Below are positions 42,584 through 51,615 of a DNA stretch of 64,000 bases, in pieces. Origin of the DNA: JACMLC01 sp963817025 (GTDB taxonomy: Bacteria; Acidobacteriota; Blastocatellia; Pyrinomonadales; Pyrinomonadaceae). The position numbers and the translations under genes are program-made. Under the pieces are notes generated by a model that did not search any database, had not been told where the DNA came from, and worked only from the letters and a program-made list of their open reading frames with translations. The stretch covers positions 496,001 to 560,000 of the forward strand of contig CAWFML010000001.1 of NCBI GenBank assembly GCA_963817025.1, read 5' to 3'. The stretch's first letter is position 1. Every line of letters starts with the position of its first letter.

Positions 42584-42884
42584 AGTAGATTCCTTCCGAT
42601 TTAGAGTGTGTCGAGGACTCGCCGGGATGAGACGTTCCTATAACATCTCCCACTGAAAGTCAATCACAATGCCGGAAGGAGTTGCCAGCAAGATAGCGAT
42701 TTGCGATCAAGTGTAAGCACAGGTCAGAACCGCCTGCGGTAGCGGGCGGGTTCTGACAGGTTGTGGAACAGCCCACTACCGCAGAATGTTTGCATCAACA
42801 ATAAAAGGGCGGTGAGTCCTCGCCCCAGAAAACTCACCGCCTTCGTTGTCGTGTAGTGCTGCCGGAAGCTTTCCTAAAAAAGCT
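42584..42884. other. Spacer with two hairpins
   Basis: Holds the repeat-like stem at 42723-42757 (GTCAGAACC / GGTTCTGAC) and the efflux-operon terminator at 42808-42841. No gene is seen. Confidence 0.45.
42808..42841 (-). terminator. Rho-independent terminator of the efflux operon
   Basis: On the minus strand GGCGGTGAGT and ACTCACCGCC form a perfect 10-bp stem, followed by CTTTTATT. It lies 43 nt past the tolC-like stop. Confidence 0.75.
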
Positions 42885-45080
42885 TCAGCGCACACGCACG
42901 ACAACATCGTTCGCTTGCAGGGAATTGCCGGTCGCGCGCTGCAACTCTGCAATGGCTTTGTTCAAATCCGTCTGTGCGCGCAATTCGTTGCCGCGCGCAG
43001 TCGTCAACCCGGTCTGGCGTTCGAGGACGAGGAAGAGCGTTGATTGTCCGGCATCGAATCTGCGCTGCTCGCTTTGATACTGCTGCTCGGAAGCGTTGCG
43101 CGCAGCCGCCGCCGCACGCAGGCGCGATTCGGCGGTACGCACTATTTGCAAAGCATTCCGCACATCCACCTGAATCAGTTGTTCGAGTTGCTCGCGCTGC
43201 GCACGTATGCGCTGGCCTTCGACGAGCGAGCGGCCAAGCTGCGCTTCAGCCGTCCGATTTCTGAGCGGCAGGTTGACCTGCACGCCGACGCGAAAGTTGT
43301 TGTAGCGATTCGCGCCCAGATTCAAAAGCGAGTCGCCATAGCCGCCCACCAGATTGCCCGGAATCGTCGCCGTCGCTGTCGGCGGCAAAGGCTGAATCGC
43401 TGTGTTCGGCAACGCGTTGATAATCTCGTTAATCTTCAGGCGCGTGCGCTCGCTCGAACCCGTCAGCGGATTGTTTGCGGCTAAAGGATTGAGGTCGCCC
43501 GCGAGGCCGACCGCGCCATAGCTGCCGATCAAATCAATCTGCGGCTTGGTCTGCTCACGAAAGTAACGCTGGTCAAGCTGGTTTATCTCCAACGCGGCGT
43601 CAGACTGTTTCAGCTCCGGGCGATTTTCTATCGCAGCCTGCATCGCGTCTTCCAGAGGAATGATAGGCGGCGTCAGGTCAACCGCGTCTGTCGGAACCAG
43701 CGAGAGATTCCAGAGCGCAGCGTTGCGATCTTCGGCAATCAGATTTTTGAGATTATTCTCGGCGCGCGAGACATCTTCGAGCGCGGTATAGACGCTCTGT
43801 TCAAAGCCTGAGACCTGCGCGTCCGCCGCCACGACATCAATCGGAGCCAGCATGCCTTCTTGAACCAGACGCTTGTTATGCTCAAGCTGCGTGCGCGCAT
43901 CCTTCACGGCATCGCGCTGAATCTGCAAGTTGCGCAGAGCGTAAACCAAATCCCAGTAGGCGCGCTGCACCGAAGTGATGGTCTCAATCGTGCGCTGGCG
44001 AAACTGCGCGTCGGTCAAAGAAAGATTCTTCTTGGCAACCTCTATCTGGCGGCGATTGATGTCAAAGCTGAAGCCGCGCCAGAGGGGCTGCGTATAGCTG
44101 AGTGTCAGCGCAGTCGGATACTGCGGAGTGAGCACGGTTAACTGATTGTCCGTCACGAGGCGGATGCTCGAAAAATCAACTCGATAACCGCCGCCGTATT
44201 TCGGCGCGAGTCCCTCAAAGCGAAACGTGCCAGTGAAGTCAGACTGCGTTACCGTCGCATTGGCTCCGCCACCGGCCAGAAAACTGGCGACCGGCGTCAC
44301 AGTCCGCTCATAGTAAGAGAGCGAGCTGAGGCGCGGGTCATAAACGCCGCGTGCGCCCTGCAAGTCAAACTCCGCGATCTTGACGTTCGAGCGCGCGACC
44401 TCTATGTCCTTGTTATTGACGAGGGCCATCTCTAAAGCTTCGCGCAAAGAGAGCGGCTTTTGTTCCGCGAGGTCAACTCCGACGCGCGACATCTCCGGCA
44501 AGGGCCGCGCGGGAGCAACATAATCCGGCGCAACCGCTGGCACATTCGGCAGGATGTCCGGCGCAGGCCCCGGCACGCTCTCGCGTCCCGGCCCTCTCCC
44601 GGCAGACGGCGGTTGAATAGTTTGCATGGCGGGCGCGGGCGTCTGTCCGGGCTGAATATTCGGAATGGACGAAGGCGCAGCGCCGCTCGCAGGCAAGCTA
44701 TCGCTCATGGGAATGCTTGACGGTGCGCTCTGCTGGCCGCCCTGCGGAGTTTGCGGCTGCGTGTCTGGCTGTGACTGCGTGCCGCGCCCCTGCTGGTCTG
44801 CCTGCGTGGTCGGCTGTACGCTCTGCTCCGTCTGTCCTGCCGGAGTGACGGGGCGAGCATTCGAGCCGGGCGGCGGCGACTGGCCCTGCGGCGCATTGCC
44901 CGACGGAGCGATGTTGACGCCGCTTGAAGACGGCGGAGCAGATGTCTGCGGCGTGTTGCCCGAAGGCGCGGGCGACACGGGCTGGCTCGAAGGCTGCTGC
45001 GCCTGCGCCAGCAGCGGTAGGCATAACAGCATCCCTGTCATCAACGCACGAAAGATAAATTGCCTGTCCTGTGTTCTCAT
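42885..45080 (-). CDS. TolC-family outer-membrane efflux protein
   Basis: The 731-aa protein has a signal peptide (MLLCLPLLAQAQ), an unusually long Pro/Gln/Ser-rich low-complexity region (about 28-195), and then two TolC/OEP repeats (about 210-730) with long coiled-coil helices (for example RTIETITSVQRAYWDLVYALRNLQIQRDAVKDA). It would form the trimeric outer-membrane and periplasmic tunnel. Typical TolC proteins are about 480-500 aa, so the added 170-residue leader is notable and may span the peptidoglycan. It is last in a tetR-adaptor-RND-tolC order. Confidence 0.92.
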   Translation of the reverse strand: MRTQDRQFIFRALMTGMLLCLPLLAQAQQPSSQPVSPAPSGNTPQTSAPPSSSGVNIAPSGNAPQGQSPPPGSNARPVTPAGQTEQSVQPTTQADQQGRGTQSQPDTQPQTPQGGQQSAPSSIPMSDSLPASGAAPSSIPNIQPGQTPAPAMQTIQPPSAGRGPGRESVPGPAPDILPNVPAVAPDYVAPARPLPEMSRVGVDLAEQKPLSLREALEMALVNNKDIEVARSNVKIAEFDLQGARGVYDPRLSSLSYYERTVTPVASFLAGGGANATVTQSDFTGTFRFEGLAPKYGGGYRVDFSSIRLVTDNQLTVLTPQYPTALTLSYTQPLWRGFSFDINRRQIEVAKKNLSLTDAQFRQRTIETITSVQRAYWDLVYALRNLQIQRDAVKDARTQLEHNKRLVQEGMLAPIDVVAADAQVSGFEQSVYTALEDVSRAENNLKNLIAEDRNAALWNLSLVPTDAVDLTPPIIPLEDAMQAAIENRPELKQSDAALEINQLDQRYFREQTKPQIDLIGSYGAVGLAGDLNPLAANNPLTGSSERTRLKINEIINALPNTAIQPLPPTATATIPGNLVGGYGDSLLNLGANRYNNFRVGVQVNLPLRNRTAEAQLGRSLVEGQRIRAQREQLEQLIQVDVRNALQIVRTAESRLRAAAAARNASEQQYQSEQRRFDAGQSTLFLVLERQTGLTTARGNELRAQTDLNKAIAELQRATGNSLQANDVVVRVR

Positions 45081-45112
45081 AAAATTAAAAATAATGCCCG
45101 TTAAATTTCACT

Positions 45113-45223
45113 CAACCCTTTGCGCCTTGAGTCTTTCTTTTCTTTGCGCCTTTGCGCGAGACGCCAACGTTTCACGCAAAGGCGCAAAGATAAGAAAGAC
45201 TCAAGCACGCGAAGAAGAGGTTG
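45113..45223. repeat. Family B palindrome, copy 7, inside the efflux operon
   Basis: CAACCCTTTGCGCCTTGAGTC... and GACTCAAGCACGCGAAG...GGTTGAATG ends, with inner TTTGCGCCTTTGCGCGAGAC / GTTTCACGCAAAGGCGCAAAG arms. It lies between the RND and TolC genes on the same strand. Confidence 0.75.
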
Positions 45224-45252
45224 AATGACTTCCCATCTATGTTTCTCCGCGC

Positions 45253-48200
45253 TCAATTCTTATTTATCAAACCAAACAATGATGCGGTCGCCGTCGCCGC
45301 CTTGCGTCTGGCCCATGCGAAAGTTCCCGTCACGCCGGAGCCGATGCGGCCCCAGATGCGGCTGCGCCCCAGATCATCGAAGAGCGAATAAAAGACCGGC
45401 ACGGCCAAGAGCGTGAGCAGCAGACACAAACTCTGCCCGCCGACGACCAGCACGCCGATAGAACGGTTCGTGCCAGAACTCGGCCCAGAAGAAATCACCA
45501 GAGGCATCATGCCCGCGACGAGCGCAATCGTCGTCATCAGGATAGGCCGCAGGCGGTCGCGGTTCGCTTGAATAATAGCTTCGCCCCGCTCCATCCCCTG
45601 CGAGCGCAACTCGTTTGTGTGGTCTATCTGCAAAATAGCGTTCTTCTTGACCACGCCGAACAAAAGGAGCAGTCCGAGACCGGAATAGATGTTGACTGTC
45701 TGCCCCGTCACGAGCAGCGACAGGATGCCGAACGGAATCGCCAGCGGCAGCGTCAGCAAAATGGTAATGGGATGGGTAAACGATTCAAACTGCGCCGCCA
45801 GCACCATGTACATAAAGACGAAAGAGAGAAAGAAGGCGAGACCGAAATAGTAGCCCGCGCGCCCCAGTTCTTTCGAGCGTCCGGCCAGCCCTGTCTTGTA
45901 GGTGCTCTCGATGTTCAGTTCTTTGACGTACTTGTTCATCTGCTCGATGACGGCGGCCTGCGAGCCTCCGGGCCTCACGTTGCCGAGCAGCGTCACCTGT
46001 CGCTCGCGGTTGATGCGGTCAATCGCAGACGGGCCGGTGCTCTCTTCAATCCGCACCAGATTATCCAGACTGACCCAGCCGATTTTCGCTGAAGGAACGA
46101 TCATCCGCTTTAAGCCTTCGACGCTCGCGCGAAACTGGCCCGTGGCGCGCACGCGTATGTCGCGTTGATCCGTGCCTTCGTTGAAAGTGGAAACCTGCTG
46201 GCCCGCGACCAGCGTGTTGAGAGCCTGCGCGATGTCGCCGACGCGCACGCCCAAATCTCCCGCACGCGCGCGGTCAATCACGACGCGCAGTTCTGGCTTG
46301 CCGTTTATCAAAGTCGAATCCGCGTCCACAATATCCGGAATCGTCTTCATCTTCGCCAGCAACTCTTCAGAATATTTCGTCAGCTTCTGCAAGTCCGGCC
46401 CGCCGATGACATACTGAATATCCGCGTTGCGAAAACCGCCGCCGGAGATGGCCGCCACCAGTTGCACGCTCGTGCGAAGCTCCTTCGGATAATTCACCAG
46501 CATCGCACGCGCGTCCGTCATGTAATCTTCCTGCGTTTTCGCGCGCTCGTGAATATCCACGAGTTTGACGTAGATGGTGGCGCTATTGACTTGCTGCTGT
46601 TGCCCGCCGCCGATGGTCACGAGCGTGTCCAAAACGCCCGGAAATTTTTCCTTGTTTCTTAAATCCGCAGCGATGCGCTCGACTACCGCGTTAGTCGCCG
46701 CTAAGGTGTAGCCTTCGGGTGTGCGCACGCTAATCTCGAACTGCGATTCGTCGTCCACCGGCAAAAAGTTTTTGCCGACGAACATAAAGAGCGGAACGAT
46801 GCTGATGATGACGCCGATGCATATCAACACGATGGCCCAGCGATGAGCCATAGACCACCTGAGCATCCACGTGTATGTCTTATCAATCGGACGATAAAAG
46901 CGTCCCTGTTTCGAGCCGTGCCCGCCGCCATGATCCTCAGTAGTGGCTGCCGTGCCGTTTTCTTTCTCACCGGATGAAGAAGCCTCAACCGCTTCTGCCG
47001 GCGGCAATGTCTCCCTGCTTTCGTAGCTCGCGCCGTCCCGGACATTCTTTTCAGCATCGCTCTCAGCCGCCACGACGCGCGACTCGTTCGCCAGCATCGA
47101 GGGAGCATCGCCTTCGGACGGCTCGCTGCCGGTGCTCGCGGGCAGAGGGTCTTCCTTGCGCTTGATGAGACGCGCGGCCAGCATCGGCGTTAAAGTGAAA
47201 GAGACCAGCAAAGAGACCGCGATGGCAAAGCTCGCTGTCAGACCGAACGAGGACATAAAGCGACCGACGATGCCGCCCATAAAACCTACAGGCAGAAACA
47301 CCGCGAGCAGTGAAAGCGTCGTCGCCATGACGGCGAGACCGATCTCGCGCGTGCCTTCAATCGCCGCTTGAAACGGCGGCATGCCCTTCTCTTCTATAAA
47401 GCGAAAAATGTTTTCCAGAACCACAATCGCGTCGTCAATCACGATGCCTACCATCAGGGTCAGCGCAAGCATGGTGATCTTGTTGAGCGTAAAACCCATC
47501 CACATCATCAGACCGAACGTGGCGATAATCGAAGTCGGAATCGCAATCGCGGCGATAAAGGTCGAGCGCAAGCTCCACAGGAACACAAAGACGACGATGG
47601 CCGCGAGAATGCCGCCCTCTATGAGGTGCGTCTGGATGGCTTGGAGCGAGGCTTTGATGAACACGGACTGGTCGCCGACAATCTCCGCTTTGAACCCCTG
47701 CGGAAGAGTCGGCGTGATTTCCGCCAGCCGCGCTTTGACTTCATCCGCGACGGCGACAGTGTTCTGGCCCGATTGTTTCGAGACGATGACGGTGACGGCT
47801 GGCTGGCCGTTGAGCGTGGCCTGCGTGCGCTGCTCTTCCGCGCCGTCTTCGACATATCCGATGTCGCTGATCTTGACCGTGTAATCGCCGCGCGTAGCGA
47901 CGATCAGATTATTAAACTCCGCAGGATTCGTGATGCGGCCCATCGTGCGGACGGTCAACTCTCGCGCGCCTTCGTCAACACGCCCGCCCGGCACTTCCAT
48001 GTTCTGCGCCCGCACGGCGGCGGCGATTTCCGCGACCGTCACGTTGTAAGAACGCATCTTGTCCGGGTCAACCCAGACCTGTATCTCGCGCTCGCGCCCG
48101 CCGACGATCTCCACCTGACCGACGCCGTTGATGGCCTCAATGCGCTGCTTGATCTGCTTGTCGGCCACATACGTCACTTCGCGCAAAGAGCGCGGCGCGG

Positions 48201-48633
48201 AAAGAGCTATCCTGAGGACAGGCGCGGCATCGGTATCGAGTTTCTGGACCACAGGCTTTTCAGCCGTCTCAGGCAAGTCAGGCAGCACGAGGTCAACCTT
48301 GCTGCGGACTTCCTGCGCGGCCACGTCTGCATCCTTGTCGAGCAGGAACGTGATAAAGACCTGCGAGACGCCTTCGACCGAGGTCGAGCGCAATTCGTCT
48401 ATGCCGCTAATGGTGTTGACCGCGCCCTCTATCTTGTCCGTGATCTCGGTTTCGATCTCCTGCGGCGAAGAGCCGGGATTGACGACCGTGACGGTAATCG
48501 TGGGCAGGTCGATCTTTGGAAAAAGGTCAACGCCGAGCGAGGCATAAGAGAAGACGCCGACGACCACAAGGGCCAGGATAAGCATCGTCGCAAAGACCGG
48601 ACGGCGGACACAAATTTCAGCAAGCTTTTGCAT
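45253..48633 (-). CDS. RND-family multidrug efflux permease (HAE1/AcrB type)
   Basis: The 1126-aa inner-membrane proton antiporter has 12 helices in two halves. The first starts MQKLAEICVRRPVFATMLILALVVVG, with GVDLFPKIDLPTITV. Helix 4 contains GIVIDDAIVVLENIFR (proton-relay Asp pair) and the next segment ATTLSLLAVFLPVGFMGGIVGRF. A cytoplasmic loop of about 90 residues between the halves (about 495-585) is expanded, acidic and low-complexity. It exports drugs, dyes or lipids with the adaptor and TolC. It is 128 bp after the adaptor gene and 172 bp before tolC, with a repeat element in each gap. Confidence 0.96.
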   Translation of the reverse strand: MQKLAEICVRRPVFATMLILALVVVGVFSYASLGVDLFPKIDLPTITVTVVNPGSSPQEIETEITDKIEGAVNTISGIDELRSTSVEGVSQVFITFLLDKDADVAAQEVRSKVDLVLPDLPETAEKPVVQKLDTDAAPVLRIALSAPRSLREVTYVADKQIKQRIEAINGVGQVEIVGGREREIQVWVDPDKMRSYNVTVAEIAAAVRAQNMEVPGGRVDEGARELTVRTMGRITNPAEFNNLIVATRGDYTVKISDIGYVEDGAEEQRTQATLNGQPAVTVIVSKQSGQNTVAVADEVKARLAEITPTLPQGFKAEIVGDQSVFIKASLQAIQTHLIEGGILAAIVVFVFLWSLRSTFIAAIAIPTSIIATFGLMMWMGFTLNKITMLALTLMVGIVIDDAIVVLENIFRFIEEKGMPPFQAAIEGTREIGLAVMATTLSLLAVFLPVGFMGGIVGRFMSSFGLTASFAIAVSLLVSFTLTPMLAARLIKRKEDPLPASTGSEPSEGDAPSMLANESRVVAAESDAEKNVRDGASYESRETLPPAEAVEASSSGEKENGTAATTEDHGGGHGSKQGRFYRPIDKTYTWMLRWSMAHRWAIVLICIGVIISIVPLFMFVGKNFLPVDDESQFEISVRTPEGYTLAATNAVVERIAADLRNKEKFPGVLDTLVTIGGGQQQQVNSATIYVKLVDIHERAKTQEDYMTDARAMLVNYPKELRTSVQLVAAISGGGFRNADIQYVIGGPDLQKLTKYSEELLAKMKTIPDIVDADSTLINGKPELRVVIDRARAGDLGVRVGDIAQALNTLVAGQQVSTFNEGTDQRDIRVRATGQFRASVEGLKRMIVPSAKIGWVSLDNLVRIEESTGPSAIDRINRERQVTLLGNVRPGGSQAAVIEQMNKYVKELNIESTYKTGLAGRSKELGRAGYYFGLAFFLSFVFMYMVLAAQFESFTHPITILLTLPLAIPFGILSLLVTGQTVNIYSGLGLLLLFGVVKKNAILQIDHTNELRSQGMERGEAIIQANRDRLRPILMTTIALVAGMMPLVISSGPSSGTNRSIGVLVVGGQSLCLLLTLLAVPVFYSLFDDLGRSRIWGRIGSGVTGTFAWARRKAATATASLFGLINKN

Positions 48634-48643
48634 AAAAACCTTC

Positions 48644-48755
48644 AGTTCTTAGTTTTTTGTGCTTAGTTCTTTGTAGTTTGCTGTTTCGCCAGCGTTGAGT
48701 TTTGTCTCTCAAGGGCGGGTCGCGGACAAAGAGCAAAGAACTAAGCGCAAAGAAC
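48644..48755. repeat. Heptad inverted repeat, family A copy 7, inside the efflux operon
   Basis: Left words TTCTTAG, TTTTTTG, TGCTTAG, TTCTTTG, TAGTTTG face CAAAGAG, CAAAGAA, CTAAGCG, CAAAGAA on the right. It fills the gap between the adaptor stop and the RND start. Confidence 0.8.
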
Positions 48756-48761
48756 AAATCA

Positions 48762-50024
48762 CTACTGTCTAATAGCCATCCCATCACTCAGCTTCTCGAC
48801 ATTGCTCGTCGCAACCTGTTCATCCGTTGCGACTCCGGTTTTGACTTCCACGAGGTCGCCTTCCGTCTGCCCGAGTTGGATGAGGCGTTCCTGCGCGCGT
48901 CCGTCCCTGATGACGAAGACGCGGCTCGTGCTGCCCTCTGTGCGGACTGCGCGTGCTGGCACGAGCACTGCGGGCGAGCTTTGCGGGAGCAGGATTCTGA
49001 CGGTCGCAAACTGTCCGGGCTTCAAAATATTGTTGCCGTTCTCGACTTCCGCCTCGATGGTCAAAGTGCGCGAGGTCGCGGTGACGCTCGGCGAGACGCG
49101 CGCGACGCGACCGTTAAAGGTGCGGTCTGGATATGCGCTGACGGTCAGAGACACGCTCTGGCCCGCCTGCACTTCGCTGATGGCCTGCTCAGGAATGTCT
49201 ATCTTCATGCGCAAAGGATTGGTGCGGACGATAGTCGCAACCTTGTTGGTCGTCGCCACATACTCGCCGAGCGCCACGGGACGGTCGGACACATAGCCGC
49301 TCATCGGAGCCATGACCACAGCATCCGCGATGGCCTTGCGCGCCTGCGAGATCTGCGTCTGCGCCGAATCAACTGCGGCCCGCGCCGTCTGCACGCCAGC
49401 ATAATTTTGCCGCGCTTGCGTTAGTTGCGCTTCGTATTGCTGCTGCAACTGGTCGCGCTGCGCTCGCTGCTGGTCATAAGCGGAGCGCGAGACATCGCCG
49501 GATTCGATCAGGCGTTCATAGCGCCGCAGGTTCTTCTCCGCCAGATCGAGCGCGACGCGCGCAGACTGCACTTCCGCGACGCGCGAAGGGTCAAAGCTCT
49601 GCCCTGCGCGAAGGCCGATGCGCGCCTCTGCCTGCCTGACATTGGCCTGCGCCTGCGCGACCTGCGCCTGCGCCTGCTCAAGCCGGATGCGCGCATCCCT
49701 GTCGTCTAGCCGAACGAGCACCGCGCCCTGCTGCACATAGCTGCCGAGGTCTACGCCGACGGCGACCACCTTGCCCGCGACAGCCGGAGCGACATCCGTC
49801 TGCTCATCCGCAGCGAGACTGCCCGTCGCCTCGAAGAAGCGCGGCAACTGGCGTTGAATGGCTTGAGCAGTCGTTACATCCACGACCGCAGGCTGCGCGC
49901 CCGCGCCCTCTTTCGGTTGATTCGTTTGCGCGTTCGACCCGCGACCGCAGGCCACGGCCAGCAGGCTGAGGCACGTCAGTACGAGCGCGAGGCTTATTAA
50001 TTTTAATCGCTGAAAGGAGATCAT
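48762..50024 (-). CDS. Efflux RND periplasmic adaptor lipoprotein
   Basis: The 420-aa membrane-fusion protein has a lipoprotein signal with lipobox LLAVACG (Cys about 26). It shows the split biotinyl-lipoyl domain (VDVTTAQAIQRQLPRFFEATGSLAADEQTDVAPAVAGKV and YVSDRPVALGEYV), a long alpha-hairpin (about 110-225) rich in Gln and Ala, and beta-barrel and membrane-proximal domains at the C-terminus. It bridges the RND pump and TolC. The start overlaps the tetR stop by ATGA, so they are co-translated. Confidence 0.95.
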   Translation of the reverse strand: MISFQRLKLISLALVLTCLSLLAVACGRGSNAQTNQPKEGAGAQPAVVDVTTAQAIQRQLPRFFEATGSLAADEQTDVAPAVAGKVVAVGVDLGSYVQQGAVLVRLDDRDARIRLEQAQAQVAQAQANVRQAEARIGLRAGQSFDPSRVAEVQSARVALDLAEKNLRRYERLIESGDVSRSAYDQQRAQRDQLQQQYEAQLTQARQNYAGVQTARAAVDSAQTQISQARKAIADAVVMAPMSGYVSDRPVALGEYVATTNKVATIVRTNPLRMKIDIPEQAISEVQAGQSVSLTVSAYPDRTFNGRVARVSPSVTATSRTLTIEAEVENGNNILKPGQFATVRILLPQSSPAVLVPARAVRTEGSTSRVFVIRDGRAQERLIQLGQTEGDLVEVKTGVATDEQVATSNVEKLSDGMAIRQ

Positions 50025-50758
50025 CGCTTTATCTTTTTGGTAGTCACGCGAGCAGCCGCACGAGTTTTTCGCGCGCCATTTTGCGAACTGGCTTTAACGG
50101 CGAGAATGCCGCTCAATAAAATTTCCGTAAACTCGCGCGCCGCCTCCTCGTTGGAAATGTCGAGCAGGTTGCGCTGTTTGTCCCACAGGTTATTGTTCAG
50201 TGAATGATGAATAATCATGCCGAGAAAAGCGCGCACGACGATCAAGGGATTGACCTGGCGGAACACGCCGTCGCGCTGCCGCTCAAGGATGTACGAGCCT
50301 AAGAGGTCATACACTTTAAGCACCGTGCGCTCCCAGAACATCTGCGCCAGATCGTGCTCTTCGAGCGCGGAATGCAGGAGCAGACGCTGAAACTCCGTGT
50401 CATGCTCGTGATGCTGCAAGGCTTCAAAGGCCAGCGTCTCAAAGACCGCGCGGTCATCTTTGCGACTGAGAGCCTCTGAGAGCATCTCGCGCGGGTCTTG
50501 CAATTTGCCCCCGGCGCAAGCCTTGTGATCGAGAATCGCTTTATACAACTCTTCTTTGGTGGCGAAGTGGCGAAAGACCATCGCCTCCGAGACGCCCGCC
50601 GCCTGCGCTATCTCTTTGGTCGTCGTGCCGCGAAAACCCCTCTGCGAAAAGAGGCTCACGGCGAGACGCAGGATTTGTAGACGACGTTCGTCGCCGGCCA
50701 TCCGCCCGCTCGTGATGATGGGAGGGATGCTATCGGCGATGTTCGGTTGCTTGCTCAC
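50021..50758 (-). CDS. TetR/AcrR-family repressor of the efflux operon
   Basis: Start codon GTG at 50758. The 245-aa protein has the TetR_N helix-turn-helix RLAVSLFSQRGFRGTTTKEIAQAAGVSEAMVFRHFATKEELYKAIL (about 30-75), a ligand domain, and a basic C-terminus (KTRAAARVTTKKIKR). It is first in the operon, overlapping the adaptor start by 4 nt. A perfect 16-bp palindrome over its promoter (50793-50808) is the likely operator, so it would repress the whole pump until a substrate binds. Confidence 0.95.
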   Translation of the reverse strand: MSKQPNIADSIPPIITSGRMAGDERRLQILRLAVSLFSQRGFRGTTTKEIAQAAGVSEAMVFRHFATKEELYKAILDHKACAGGKLQDPREMLSEALSRKDDRAVFETLAFEALQHHEHDTEFQRLLLHSALEEHDLAQMFWERTVLKVYDLLGSYILERQRDGVFRQVNPLIVVRAFLGMIIHHSLNNNLWDKQRNLLDISNEEAAREFTEILLSGILAVKASSQNGARKTRAAARVTTKKIKR

Positions 50759-50792
50759 TAATAATGCTTTTCCGTTTCTCCGCTCAGGATAA

Positions 50793-50808
50793 AAGTAAGT
50801 ACTTACTT
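50793..50808. promoter_or_regulatory. Operator of the efflux operon (perfect palindrome)
   Basis: AAGTAAGTACTTACTT is perfectly self-complementary and overlaps the -10 element of the tetR promoter. A half-repeat CTTAC continues beyond it. Confidence 0.75.
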
Positions 50809-50832
50809 ACCATCTCCTTTTAACGATGTCAA
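50804..50832 (-). promoter_or_regulatory. Promoter of the tetR-RND-tolC operon
   Basis: On the minus strand: TTGACA (50832-50827), 17-nt spacer, TAAGTA (50809-50804). The -10 lies in the palindrome, as expected for repression. Confidence 0.7.
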
Positions 50833-50857
50833 GCGAGAGCGGGTTCAAAAAAAGTCC

Positions 50858-50927
50858 GGAGTCAGGAGTCTTGAGCCAGGAGTCAAAAACAGGTGCCTTT
50901 GACTCCTGGCTCAAGACTCCTGACTCC
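50858..50927. repeat. Heptad inverted repeat, family A copy 8 (perfect 30-bp arms)
   Basis: The left arm 50858-50887 (GGAGTCA, GGAGTCT, TGAGCCA, GGAGTCA words) is a perfect reverse complement of 50898-50927, with a 10-nt loop. This is the longest perfect stem in the window. It is upstream of the efflux promoter and of the divergent small genes. Confidence 0.9.
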
Positions 50928-51035
50928 TGACTCTTCCCGGTGGGTTGTACTGTTCCCGACCTTTGCAGTATCTTAACGCGTACCTTTTCGCAACAAAACA
51001 TGCGAGGCCGCAAGTGCGCGCGGTGTGCGCGCGAG

Positions 51036-51060
51036 ACGCCATTTGTCTTATAGATGGCGT
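51036..51060. other. Hairpin in a GCGC-rich stretch
   Basis: ACGCCAT (51036-51042) pairs with ATGGCGT (51054-51060), flanked by alternating GC (GTGCGCGCG... and GCGTGCGCG). The alternating purine-pyrimidine run could adopt Z-form DNA. A 6-bp inverted repeat GTATCC/GGATAC (51171-51189) lies just before the next gene and may be an operator. Confidence 0.4.
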
Positions 51061-51217
51061 GCGTGCGCGTTCGCGCGGGCAGAGGTTAACAGGGGTTAAA
51101 AGCGTCGGCACGAAGTTTGCTCAGCAGTAACTAGTGCGACCTATTTGAAAAAACAGTAACCCTCGCATCTGTATCCCTTGTTCGGATACAAAAACAATTT
51201 AAGAAGGAGAATGGGAA

Positions 51218-51610
51218 ATGTCAGAAAATAGAAACACGGGCGGAGCGGGCACGGGCGCGACCGACGCCGGAACGACACGCGATTCGAGCAACGTCAATCA
51301 GGGCTTGTCAACGAGCAGCGCGGGCCAGAGCACAGGCGGCGGCACGGGCGCAGCCACGGCGACCGGCCTTGCAGCAACCGCCAAAGAGTATGGCGGCAAG
51401 ATCGCTGACGCGGCGACGACGGCCAAAGATTTTATGACGGATAAAGCTTCGGTTGTGTCGGATAAAATCAAAGACCTATCAAACAGAGATTTTAGCGAAG
51501 TCGCCAACGAGGCCAAAGATTATGCACGCAAGAATCCCGGTCAGGCGATTTTGATCTCCGCCGCCGCAGGATTAGTCCTCGGACTTTTGATTCGCGGAAG
51601 CAGACGGTAA
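51218..51610 (+). CDS. YqjD/ElaB-like membrane-anchored stress protein
   Basis: The 130-aa protein has a Gly/Thr/Ser-rich low-complexity start (about 1-48), an amphipathic helix (about 49-105, KEYGGKIADAATTAKDFMTDKASVVSDKIKDL), and a C-terminal membrane helix GQAILISAAAGLVLGLLIRGSRR. This matches the YqjD/ElaB/DUF883 class, which tether to the inner membrane and can bind ribosomes in stationary phase. AAGGAG precedes the ATG. It starts a three-gene plus-strand set with a holin-X/YqjE protein and a DUF3618-type protein, the same order as yqjD-yqjE-yqjK in enterobacteria. Confidence 0.8.
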   Translation: MSENRNTGGAGTGATDAGTTRDSSNVNQGLSTSSAGQSTGGGTGAATATGLAATAKEYGGKIADAATTAKDFMTDKASVVSDKIKDLSNRDFSEVANEAKDYARKNPGQAILISAAAGLVLGLLIRGSRR

Positions 51611-51615
51611 AGCAT

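Noticed and set aside
42723..42757. Riboswitch-like stem upstream of the cysteine-rich peptide
   Set aside because: The simple GTCAGAACC/GGTTCTGAC stem shows no riboswitch consensus and appears to be a dispersed repeat.
47368..48666. 432-aa open frame antisense to the RND permease
   Set aside because: It lies entirely opposite a complete RND gene; its composition (Arg/Asp/His-rich, no motif) is that of a GC-rich shadow frame.
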